From: Methylotenera sp.
GTDB lineage: Bacteria; Pseudomonadota; Gammaproteobacteria; Burkholderiales; Methylophilaceae
Direction of reading: 5' to 3'
DNA: 5,507 nucleotides
Assembly: GCA_027310735.1 (NCBI GenBank)
Contig: DAIDAH010000181.1
Span: 1-5,507, forward strand
Part shown: positions 1 through 5,222 of the stretch, in pieces
How the letters are laid out: the number at the start of each line of letters is the position of its first letter
How positions within the stretch are numbered: position 1 is the first letter of the stretch
Notes under the pieces: model-generated
Database searches by the model: none
What the model saw: only the letters and a program-made list of their open reading frames with translations
Told to the model about the DNA's origin: nothing
Made by a program: the position numbers and the translations under genes

Positions 1-1
1 C

Positions 2-1906
2 AATATTGCTGGTTTGGTCGAAGGCATTTCGCGCATGGAGCAAATTCAGGAGTTCAGCGAGATCGAAGGTCTGCACGACCCAGATAAGAGAAGTGTCGAT
101 CACGCGCAGCAGATAGAAAGCTTGCGCAAAATGCTGCTGGCTATGGTGCAAGACATTCGCGTGGTGCTGATTAAGCTGGCCGAGCGCACGCAAACTTTGC
201 GTCGCTTGTCGGGAGCCAGCCCGAGCCAGCAGAAGCAGATTGCGCAGGAAAGTCAGGGAATCTTTGCGCCGCTGGCTAATCGCCTTGGCGTGTGGCAGAT
301 CAAATGGGAATTGGAAGATCTCTCATTGCGCTATCTAGAGCCTCAGCTCTACAAAGATGTTGCAAAAATGCTGGACGAACGCCGCGTCGACCGAGAGCAA
401 TACATCATTGATGTCGTGAGCCAGCTCAAATACGAGTTGACCCAAGCTGGCATCAAAGGAGATGTGAGTGGGCGTCCTAAGCACATTTACAGCATCATCA
501 AGAAGATGAAGAGTAAGCATCTGGATTTCAGCGAGCTTTATGATGTACGAGCGGTGCGGATTCTGGTTGATGATATCAAGGATTGCTATGCAGCCCTTGG
601 CCTGATCCACAACTTGTGGCAACCAATTCCCGGTGAGTTTGATGATTACATTGCGCGTCCCAAGAGCAATAATTACCGTTCGCTGCATACCGCCGTTAGT
701 GGGCCGCGTGGCTTAGCGCTGGAAGTTCAGATTCGCACCCTTGAGATGCATCAGCATTCTGAATTGGGCGTCGCAGCACACTGGCGCTATAAGGAAGGCG
801 GCAAGTCTGATGCCAAATTCGATGAGAAAATTTCTTGGCTGCGTCAGATACTGGCATGGAAAGACGACGTTTCTGGCAGCGGCGACCTGTTGGAACAATT
901 TAAGAGTGAGTTGTTTCAGGATAAGGTCTACGTGCTTACGCCGCAGGGTAAGGTGATTGATCTGCCCAAGGGGGCTACCCCGATCGATTTTGCCTACACT
1001 CTGCATACTGATTTGGGGCACCGCACGCGTGGCGCCAAGGTGAATGGAAGTATCGTGCCACTTAACACCAAGCTGCAAAATGGACAGCGTGTGGAGATTC
1101 TGACTTCAAAACTTGGTTCGCCTAGCCGCGACTGGCTAAATGCTGCGCTTGGTTTTCTGCAAAGCCCTAGTGCTCGTGCCAAAGTCAGACACTGGTTTAA
1201 ATACCAGAATTTTGATGAAAATGTTGCACAGGGTCGGGCGAAATTAGATCGCGAGTTGCACCGCGCTGGCGTTGGTGCTGTCAATCAGGAAAAAATCGCG
1301 CAGAAATTGCAATTCCAGAAACTTGAAGATTTTCTGGCGGCTATTGGGCGTGGGGATGTCAGCGAACATCAAATTGCTCTTGCTATTCAGGAGGAGGTGG
1401 CACCCAGACCAGAACAAGCCGCACGACCACTCGTTCTTAGGCGTATCACTGCGCAACACTCTCAGACTGGGGTAGTAGTCGAAGGCGTTGGCAACCTGCA
1501 AACTAACGCAGCCAAATGCTGCAAACCTATGCCATCGGATGAGATTGTCGGCTATCTCACGCGTGACCATGGGGTGACTATTCATCGCAGAGCTTGCGCC
1601 TTTATTGTACGATTGCCAGAGGAACGGCGTAACCGCATACTCAGTGCTCAGTGGGGTAACAATCAGAATGTCACCACTAATATTGACATTGAAGTGGAGG
1701 CCCATGACCGCCAAGGCTTGCTACGCGATATCAGCGACCTATTTGTTCGGGAGAAGGTCAATGCCACTAAGGCCAATACCATGAGTAGAAACAATCTGGC
1801 GCTGATGCAGTTTTCGATCGAGATTTCGAATCTGGAACAACTCAGCCGTCTGCTTGTGCTGATTCAGCAGGTGCCGAACGTCATTACAGTGCGGCGGCGG
1901 ATTTAA
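2..1906 (+). CDS. relA: GTP pyrophosphokinase RelA (ppGpp synthetase), 5'-truncated by window edge
   Basis: Cytoplasmic, ribosome-associated enzyme that moves pyrophosphate from ATP to GTP or GDP to make (p)ppGpp when uncharged tRNA enters the A site. The frame is open from base 2, so the true start lies upstream; 634 residues are visible against about 744 in E. coli RelA. Visible residues 1-75 are the end of a degenerate HD (hydrolase) domain, with KLAERTQTLRRL at about 58-69 where SpoT-type enzymes have KLADRTHNMRTL. The synthetase domain (about 125-265) has GRPKHIYSI (157-165), YDVRAVR (180-186), EFDDYIA (212-218) and YRSLHTAV (225-232). The acidic EFDD is the RelA-type form of the motif; bifunctional SpoT/Rel enzymes carry a basic RxKD. 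A TGS domain (about 304-368, DKVYVLTPQGKVIDLPKGAT) follows, then the zinc-finger region with the CC pair (506-507) and a C-terminal ACT/RRM domain (about 558-634). It ends in TAA and is followed by its own terminator, so it is probably the last gene of its transcript. The family is secure, and the RelA assignment over SpoT is strong. Confidence 0.96.
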   Translation, partial: NIAGLVEGISRMEQIQEFSEIEGLHDPDKRSVDHAQQIESLRKMLLAMVQDIRVVLIKLAERTQTLRRLSGASPSQQKQIAQESQGIFAPLANRLGVWQIKWELEDLSLRYLEPQLYKDVAKMLDERRVDREQYIIDVVSQLKYELTQAGIKGDVSGRPKHIYSIIKKMKSKHLDFSELYDVRAVRILVDDIKDCYAALGLIHNLWQPIPGEFDDYIARPKSNNYRSLHTAVSGPRGLALEVQIRTLEMHQHSELGVAAHWRYKEGGKSDAKFDEKISWLRQILAWKDDVSGSGDLLEQFKSELFQDKVYVLTPQGKVIDLPKGATPIDFAYTLHTDLGHRTRGAKVNGSIVPLNTKLQNGQRVEILTSKLGSPSRDWLNAALGFLQSPSARAKVRHWFKYQNFDENVAQGRAKLDRELHRAGVGAVNQEKIAQKLQFQKLEDFLAAIGRGDVSEHQIALAIQEEVAPRPEQAARPLVLRRITAQHSQTGVVVEGVGNLQTNAAKCCKPMPSDEIVGYLTRDHGVTIHRRACAFIVRLPEERRNRILSAQWGNNQNVTTNIDIEVEAHDRQGLLRDISDLFVREKVNATKANTMSRNNLALMQFSIEISNLEQLSRLLVLIQQVPNVITVRRRI

Positions 1907-2037
1907 TGCCTTATCTATGCGTTTACTTGTCTGTGAGTTGCGTAACGATTAGGTTTACTATATGCATTGGCATGCTTTTTACAGGTAATCTTTACGATTA
2001 ATAACGACTCATAGTTGTTTTTAATGCCTCTAATAAT

Positions 2038-2073
2038 AAAAGGCCTATTCCAGTGATGGAGTAGGCCTTTTTT
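2038..2073 (+). terminator. Strong Rho-independent terminator downstream of relA
   Basis: The arms at 2038-2051 and 2058-2071 form an uninterrupted 14-bp stem (one G-T wobble) around the six-base loop AGTGAT, with a GGCC core, followed by T's running to 2073. It lies about 130 nt after the relA stop on the same strand. The 5' arm is preceded by TAATAATAAAA, which is T-rich on the other strand, so it may also stop minus-strand transcripts. Confidence 0.92.
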
Positions 2074-2125
2074 ATATCTCATCTTTATTATCTGCAAACT
2101 AAAAGCTGTAATCGTGACGTCATAA

Positions 2126-2164
2126 ATTTAAGTTATATTTTTTTACATGCCGCATCACTTAAAT
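2126..2164. repeat. 8-bp perfect inverted repeat with T-rich spacer
   Basis: ATTTAAGT (2126-2133) and ACTTAAAT (2157-2164) are exact reverse complements separated by 23 bases that include a run of seven T's. As DNA this could be a two-half-site operator; as RNA it would be a weak A/U stem. In AT-rich sequence an 8-bp match can arise by chance. Confidence 0.35.
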
Positions 2165-2238
2165 ACGGATGTCCAATTTAATGATTTGCATGAAAGCTAG
2201 CGGTTCAGTCAGTGATCGCAAGGCTAAGTAAAAGTTTC

Positions 2239-2265
2239 TTGTTTAATGTGGTTTGTTTAATTTGG
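2239..2265 (+). repeat. Direct repeat pair, unit TTGTTTAATKTGG, period 14
   Basis: TTGTTTAATGTGG (2239-2251) is followed after one base by TTGTTTAATTTGG (2253-2265), 12 of 13 positions identical. The pair lies about 100 nt upstream of the small gene at 2364. It could be a recent tandem duplication or paired binding half-sites; function unknown. Confidence 0.6.
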
Positions 2266-2297
2266 CTTATCCCAAGTGCATAAGAAATTGCAGGGCG

Positions 2298-2323
2298 AGT
2301 GCAAGTATTCAGTGCAAGGATTC
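2298..2323 (+). repeat. Tandem repeat, unit AGTGCAAGKATTC, twice
   Basis: AGTGCAAGTATTC (2298-2310) is directly abutted by AGTGCAAGGATTC (2311-2323), with one mismatch in 13. A further AGTGCA core sits at 2275-2280, 23 bases before the first unit. The array ends 40 nt before the ATG at 2364, where the promoter or 5' leader of that gene should be. It may bind a regulator or simply be slippage. Confidence 0.6.
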
Positions 2324-2350
2324 ATAGAAAGAAACATGTTTTCAATATGA

Positions 2351-2357
2351 AAGGAAG
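2351..2357 (+). promoter_or_regulatory. Shine-Dalgarno of the KTSC-like gene
   Basis: AAGGAAG ends six bases before the ATG at 2364. This is good spacing and supports both the reality of the small gene and its start codon. Confidence 0.7.
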
Positions 2358-2363
2358 ATATAA

Positions 2364-2609
2364 ATGAAATCTGCATATTATAAAGAGGGTTCAGTAGATA
2401 GCTCTTTTGAGGCAATAGGCTTTATCGTTGATCATAGAAACTCTGCTGAAAATAGATTGCTTCTCAAGCCAATTGGCGGCGAGTTAGTTGCATATATTGG
2501 CTTTCCATATTCTGAATTTCATTTGCAGGCAGAAAAGAATTTTTTAGGCTTTGGTGCCTACTACAAGTCAGTAGTTTACCCAACATATAGAGAAGTTCCC
2601 TATTCTTAA
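2364..2609 (+). CDS. Small KTSC-domain-like protein (81 aa), function unknown
   Basis: No signal peptide or membrane segment is visible, so it is probably cytoplasmic. By eye the protein follows the KTSC domain pattern (about 60 residues, named for the C-terminus of some lysyl-tRNA synthetases, proposed but not shown to bind RNA). It has SSFEAIGF (13-20), a basic or hydrophobic strand RLLLKP (31-36), a GG turn, YIGFP (44-48) where the family has Y-x-Y..VP, then a helix and GFGAYYKSVVYPTYREV (62-78), matching the family's SxGxYF...I...Y end. The first tyrosine of the YxY motif is replaced by Val42, so it is a divergent member. The ATG has a good ribosome binding site. The gene is monocistronic between the relA terminator and a convergent transporter gene. 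The repeat-rich upstream region suggests some regulation. The assignment comes from pattern memory without a search. Confidence 0.7.
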   Translation: MKSAYYKEGSVDSSFEAIGFIVDHRNSAENRLLLKPIGGELVAYIGFPYSEFHLQAEKNFLGFGAYYKSVVYPTYREVPYS

Positions 2610-2645
2610 GAGGGACGTTGGTGGAACCTATGTACTATTAAAATA

Positions 2646-2666
2646 TTACTTTTGGATCGGAAGTAA
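2646..2666. terminator. Possible weak hairpin between convergent genes
   Basis: TTACTT (2646-2651) pairs with AAGTAA (2661-2666). Two G-U pairs could extend the stem when read on the plus strand. It lies in the 60-nt gap between the KTSC-like gene and the transporter, four bases past the transporter stop. No clear T-run follows on the plus strand, and TATTTTAATA follows on the minus strand, so any terminator function would be weak. Confidence 0.25.
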
Positions 2667-2669
2667 AGC

Positions 2670-3863
2670 TTAATTAATCTGCTTTGGTGTGCGTGAGCCC
2701 AAAATCAAACCAATTAATGCAATGATGCAAAATCCTGCACTCGCATAAAATGTGAAAGATGCACCGAGTTGATCCCAAAGCATTCCAGCCAATACACTGG
2801 CAAGTAACATGGCTAGCCCACTCGTCAGATTAAAGAACCCGTAGGCGGTTCCTCGCAAGTCTACTGGTGCAGTGTCAGCCACCATAGTAGCTAACAAGCC
2901 TTGCGTTATGCCCATATGGATGCCCCATAGAGCGACTCCGGCCAAAACGATACTCCAATGATTATCATAGGCGAGGACTAGGTCAGCCATCATTAATATA
3001 ACAAGACCAATCGCGAGTAGCTTGGTGTGGCTTACAGTGTCAGATAGCTTTCCGAATGGGTATGCAGATGCGGCGTATACTAAGTTCATTGCCACCATCA
3101 CCAATGGCACCATTGCAATGGGAATGCCACTTTGCTGGGCACGCAGCACCAAAAACGCTTCACTGAATCTGGCGAGTGTGAACACAGCACCGATAGCGAC
3201 TACTCGCCAGTAGGGCGTACTGAGGCGTTTAAGATTTTCGCGGCAAATCGGGTTGGATCGTTTTTCTTTTTTATGGCGTTCTGTTTCACTTACCCCGAAG
3301 AAGAGTAGGGCAACAGCCATCATGCCTGGAATAACCGCGAACCAGAATACTGCGCGGAAATTGTCGACAAAAAGCAACATTAAACCGACGCCTAACAGTG
3401 GCCCCAGAAAGGCACCAACGGTATCAAGTGATTGTCTTAGCCCAAAGGCTGCACCACGTAGGTGTGGTGGGGAAATGTCGGCGACTAGAGCATCACGCGG
3501 TGCGCCGCGGACACCTTTGCCAATGCGATCCAGCAGACGCGCGCTGAGTACAAGCCCTATTGTGGGCGCTAATGCAAATAGCGGCTTGGACAACGCGCCC
3601 AATGCATAGCCAAACAATGCCAGTGCTTTACGTTTACCTAAGTAATCACTCAAGACGCCAGAGAATACTTTGATGATGAGTGCAGTTGATTCAGCAAGCC
3701 CTTCAATCAAGCCCACCGCGAGGGCGCTTGCCCCAAGCGTAGTTACCATGAATAAGGGCAGCAGGCTGTGAATCATCTCTGAGGATATATCCATCAGCAA
3801 ACTGACGAAGCCGAGCACCCATATGCCAGCAGGAATCTGGCTTAATATACTTTTTTTCATCAT
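2670..3863 (-). CDS. MFS (major facilitator superfamily) transporter, 12 TM, exporter-like
   Basis: Inner-membrane secondary transporter of 397 residues, a normal length for 12-TM MFS proteins, probably proton-coupled; the substrate cannot be told from sequence. Hydrophobic segments span the whole protein. MFS motif A is present in loop 2-3 (GVLSDYLGKRK, 69-79) and echoed in loop 8-9 (GKLSDTVSHTKLL, 271-283). DRIGKGVRGAPRDAL (112-126), in the loop after TM4, and the N-terminal SSEMIHSLLPLF (27-38) resemble the MJ1317-like group of MFS proteins. A basic loop (ERHKKEKRSNPICR, 195-208) marks the central cytoplasmic region. I chose the ATG at 3863, with GGGA 9 nt upstream; ATG at 3860 is equally possible. 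A TTG at 3878 would add five residues but lacks a ribosome binding site. The gene is convergent with the KTSC-like gene. A small same-strand ORF ends 63 nt upstream, so co-transcription is possible. No regulator or partner subunit is adjacent. Confidence 0.93.
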   Translation of the reverse strand: MMKKSILSQIPAGIWVLGFVSLLMDISSEMIHSLLPLFMVTTLGASALAVGLIEGLAESTALIIKVFSGVLSDYLGKRKALALFGYALGALSKPLFALAPTIGLVLSARLLDRIGKGVRGAPRDALVADISPPHLRGAAFGLRQSLDTVGAFLGPLLGVGLMLLFVDNFRAVFWFAVIPGMMAVALLFFGVSETERHKKEKRSNPICRENLKRLSTPYWRVVAIGAVFTLARFSEAFLVLRAQQSGIPIAMVPLVMVAMNLVYAASAYPFGKLSDTVSHTKLLAIGLVILMMADLVLAYDNHWSIVLAGVALWGIHMGITQGLLATMVADTAPVDLRGTAYGFFNLTSGLAMLLASVLAGMLWDQLGASFTFYASAGFCIIALIGLILGSRTPKQIN

Positions 3864-3926
3864 CGCAGGTATTCCCAATATCAGTGAATTTGTAAGGCCA
3901 CTATTGTTGGAGGTTGTGGGTAAGCA

Positions 3927-4127
3927 TTAATTGCGATCAATTTTAAGTATACCTATTGGGACGATTGTTGGTGACTTTCTTTCCACGGCAATAACGTCAG
4001 TTATTGGTTGATGGTCAATTTTATTGACTACTGTCGTGGGAGTTGTATTTAGATTCTCTATGCAGCGAGTGACAAAGGCTATGTCTTCCGAAACTATAGG
4101 GTTGAATAGATTGGTTTTTGTAAACAT
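3927..4127 (-). CDS. Small hypothetical protein (66 aa), unrecognised
   Basis: I recognise no family. The protein is polar with a beta-rich, threonine- and isoleucine-rich middle and no evident membrane segment. A stop lies five codons upstream of the ATG at 4127, so the ORF cannot be extended much. There is no Shine-Dalgarno in front of it, which is the main reason for doubt. In its favour, amino acid use is protein-like and it lies on the same strand between the 64-aa ORF (71-nt gap) and the transporter (63-nt gap). It could instead be a degraded gene or a chance frame. Confidence 0.38.
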   Translation of the reverse strand: MFTKTNLFNPIVSEDIAFVTRCIENLNTTPTTVVNKIDHQPITDVIAVERKSPTIVPIGILKIDRN

Positions 4128-4197
4128 AGCGGCGGATGCTCAGCAGTCATTCGCAGAGCATCTTGAATTGAGGAGACAGTGTTTTTTGAGAGATTAG

Positions 4198-4392
4198 CTA
4201 ATGTTTAGCTCTGATTTTAGCGATGTTTTTTCTCCACTCATTTAATCGTTCGGATTCAAGTTGCGCTTTAACCTCATCACTAATGTCTATGACTGAGAAT
4301 TTATCGAAGATCTCCTCTGGCTGCCAGATTGAATGCATGGATAGATCATTTAAAGCTACGGAATTGTTGTTATACCTGTTCGTAGTTGCCAT
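4198..4392 (-). CDS. Small hypothetical protein (64 aa), unrecognised
   Basis: No family recognised. The product is soluble and polar: an asparagine-rich N-terminus (about residues 5-10), a middle with IWQPEEIFDKFSVIDIS (22-38), and a charged, probably helical C-terminal third rich in Glu, Arg and Lys that ends in KIRAKH. The ATG at 4392 is preceded by AAAGGTAG, about eight bases away, a usable ribosome binding site. This makes it the best supported of the minus-strand small ORFs. It lies 71 nt upstream of the 66-aa ORF on the same strand. The frame on the opposite strand across this region (4223-4420) has no ribosome binding site and reads like an antisense shadow. Confidence 0.55.
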   Translation of the reverse strand: MATTNRYNNNSVALNDLSMHSIWQPEEIFDKFSVIDISDEVKAQLESERLNEWRKNIAKIRAKH

Positions 4393-4487
4393 TTTTTATC
4401 TACCTTTAAAGTGGAAGTAAGTATGGATTGCCAATTACACTGATTATGAAAATACTATGAAATAGCCTAATGGATTTTGATTTTAAT

Positions 4488-4508
4488 CAATTTTTTTGCA
4501 AAAAATTG
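4488..4508. repeat. Palindrome CAATTTTTT-TGC-AAAAAATTG (copy 1 of a 14-bp repeat)
   Basis: The arms 4488-4496 and 4500-4508 pair perfectly over nine bases with a three-base loop. The 14-bp core TTTTTTGCAAAAAA (4492-4505) occurs again exactly at 4756-4769. It sits in the gap between two minus-strand small ORFs, just past the stop of the upstream one. The stem is almost all A-T, so it is a poor intrinsic terminator. It could be a bent or protein-bound site. Confidence 0.6.
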
Positions 4509-4515
4509 GCTACTG

Positions 4516-4737
4516 TTAAGAGGTTAATTGGATAGCCTCTTTATCATTTTTTATGGGTAGCAATAGGTTTTTAATCTCAGTGAAGCATATACGCCCTGCG
4601 GCATCTTTCCACCTAAAATAGTTGGCTGATATTTTTTTAACACAAGTGCGTTCTTTATGTATGGTGCGAGATTTTGTACCATCTTCTAGCATGATAGGCA
4701 TGCCTCTAGGTATGGTGATGAATAAGTGCGGCATCAT
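4516..4737 (-). CDS. Small hypothetical protein (73 aa), probably the 3' part of a frame-split gene
   Basis: No family recognised. The visible part starts with two ATG codons and reads as a basic soluble protein with a hydrophobic start (HLFITIPRGMPIML, residues 4-17) and a middle rich in Lys and Arg containing two cysteines (32 and 51). The ATG pair has only a weak ribosome binding site. In the same frame the ORF extends upstream without a start codon to a stop at 4791. A short ORF with a strong ribosome binding site (4734-4784) ends with a TGA overlapping this ATG by ATGA. So either the two ORFs are translationally coupled, or they are one gene of about 89 residues joined by a -1 shift at an A-AAA-AAC heptamer (about 4755-4761). 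The joined N-terminus would read ...DFFAKKLISGYFMMPH.... Whichever holds, the 73-codon part is probably translated. Confidence 0.48.
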   Translation of the reverse strand: MMPHLFITIPRGMPIMLEDGTKSRTIHKERTCVKKISANYFRWKDAAGRICFTEIKNLLLPIKNDKEAIQLTS

Positions 4738-4784
4738 GAAATATCCACTGATGAGTTTTTTGCAAAAAAGTCGCTTGAATACAT
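4734..4784 (-). CDS. 16-codon ORF with strong RBS, leader or N-terminal part of the split gene
   Basis: ATG at 4784 is preceded by AAGGAG with seven bases of spacing, the best ribosome binding site among the minus-strand small genes. The peptide is MYSSDFFAKNSSVDIS and its TGA overlaps the next ATG (ATGA). It contains the second copy of the TTTTTTGCAAAAAA palindrome, encoding FFAKN. It may be a leader peptide coupled to the downstream ORF. It may equally be the true N-terminus of that protein, separated by one missing A in a homopolymer or by programmed -1 frameshifting. Confidence 0.5.
   Translation of the reverse strand: MYSSDFFAKNSSVDIS
4756..4769. repeat. 14-bp perfect palindrome TTTTTTGCAAAAAA (copy 2)
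   Basis: Identical to the core at 4492-4505, 264 bp away. The two copies bracket the 73-codon ORF. This copy lies inside the 16-codon ORF, and its A-run is part of the A-AAA-AAC heptamer read on the minus strand. Confidence 0.6.
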
Positions 4785-4856
4785 TTCGTTACTCCTTAGT
4801 CGAGTTACTACTCAAGTGAAATAACTGCTGATGATTAATGTGTAGGCTAGGGCTGC

Positions 4857-4884
4857 ATAAAACATATCTACCAATCAATGTCAT
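4857..4884 (-). promoter_or_regulatory. Candidate sigma-70 promoter for the minus-strand small genes
   Basis: Read on the minus strand, ATGACA (4879-4884; 5 of 6 to TTGACA) is separated by 16 bases from TTTTAT (4857-4862; 4 of 6 to TATAAT). Transcription would begin near 4850, giving a leader of about 65 nt before the ATG at 4784. It is an eye-matched candidate only, and AT-rich DNA gives many such matches. Confidence 0.25.
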
Positions 4885-5011
4885 GTAATCAATCCTGCCT
4901 CGATCTCAGCTACATTAGCTTTTAGGCTAATTGAGGTGAGTTAATTTATCTCAACTGATAGAAGTTAATTTAACGAGATTTCATGTAATTTTTATGACAA
5001 GGATTCAGTTT

Positions 5012-5205
5012 TTAAGAATGCAATATTTGAATAAGAAATAGCAAAAACTTTTCTTGCATAGTTTTGTCATACCACTTGTGCACCAGCGGTTGGGAGTAGG
5101 CGAATAGATATACTGCGGCAATGAGGCTGGCATGAAATGGAAAGGTAATGCTGATGCGTTGGCCTATGTAGGTGCTATGTTTTTTTGAGTGTATTGACTA
5201 GCCAT
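5012..5205 (-). pseudogene. Possible small membrane-protein gene split by a -1 frame change
   Basis: In the frame from 5197 down to the TAA at 5012-5014 there are 61 sense codons without a stop but no ATG, GTG or TTG near the front. An ATG at 5205, in the neighbouring frame, gives MASQYTQKN and then stops at 5164-5166. A -1 shift at the A-AAA-AAC heptamer, or one extra A in its seven-A run, joins the two into a 64-residue protein. The product would have a hydrophobic stretch, about FHASLIAAVYLFAYSQPLV, between basic or polar ends, consistent with a single-pass membrane protein. Its codons have a third-position G+C bias (about 22 of 36 in the segment I counted), unlike the surrounding AT-rich DNA. 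No good ribosome binding site precedes the ATG at 5205, and the N-terminus lies only 22 bp from the start of the divergent gene. It could be a remnant, a sequencing artefact or chance. I do not recognise a family. Confidence 0.4.
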
Positions 5206-5212
5206 AAGCTAG
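5198..5212 (+). other. Small hairpin just upstream of the RBS of the right-hand gene
   Basis: CTAGC (5198-5202) pairs with GCTAG (5208-5212) around the loop CATAA and ends four bases before AGGAGG. It could stabilise the mRNA 5' end or keep the ribosome binding site open. The stem is only five bp. Confidence 0.35.
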
Positions 5213-5216
5213 GTAA

Positions 5217-5222
5217 AGGAGG
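5217..5222 (+). promoter_or_regulatory. Shine-Dalgarno of the DUF1269-like gene
   Basis: A consensus AGGAGG five bases before the ATG at 5228 fixes the start of this gene, which is cut by the window edge, and suggests high translation. Confidence 0.8.

Larger units (their letters stand above)
1907..2363. other. Intergenic region between relA and the KTSC-like gene
   Basis: This stretch of 457 bases has no convincing gene on either strand. The 60-codon minus-strand frame across 1915-2097 runs through the terminator stem and has no ribosome binding site, so I treat it as chance. The region holds the relA 3' trailer (1907-2037), the terminator (2038-2073), an inverted repeat (2126-2164) and two sets of short direct repeats (2239-2265 and 2298-2323). 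The promoter of the downstream small gene should lie here, but I found no clear -35/-10 pair. A sigma-54-like TGGC...TGCA near 2263-2280 has the wrong spacing. Confidence 0.7.

Noticed and set aside
335..1714. Minus-strand and alternate-frame ORFs of 67-156 codons across relA
   Set aside because: They lie wholly within relA, which has full domain support; they are shadows without ribosome binding sites.
1960..1980. Short hairpin GCAT-TGGC-ATGC followed by T's, as a first relA terminator
   Set aside because: The stem is only four bp; the 14-bp stem at 2038-2073 is far better.
2263..2280. Sigma-54-like promoter (TGGC...TGCA)
   Set aside because: There are 12 bases between GG and GC; sigma-54 promoters need 10.
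2595..2616. TCCCT/AGGGA stem at the end of the KTSC-like gene as a terminator
   Set aside because: Five-bp stem overlapping the stop codon and with no T-run after it.
3022..3609. Plus-strand ORFs of 63 and 118 codons inside the transporter gene
   Set aside because: Antisense shadows of an MFS gene with clear motifs and membrane segments.
4223..4420. Plus-strand 65-codon ORF opposite the 64-aa gene
   Set aside because: No ribosome binding site; the minus-strand frame has one and reads as a more natural soluble protein.
4622..4819. Plus-strand 65-codon ORF opposite the 73-codon ORF
   Set aside because: No clear ribosome binding site, and it would run antisense across both the 16-codon ORF and its strong Shine-Dalgarno.
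5132..5188. 18-codon plus-strand ORF (MKWKGNADALAYVGAMFF) with GAGG upstream, possible leader of the right-hand gene
   Set aside because: It is exactly antisense to the coding-like minus-strand frame, and GAGG alone is weak support; more likely a shadow.
5194..5199. TTGACT as the -35 box of the DUF1269-like gene
   Set aside because: A -10 at the right distance would fall on the Shine-Dalgarno itself.
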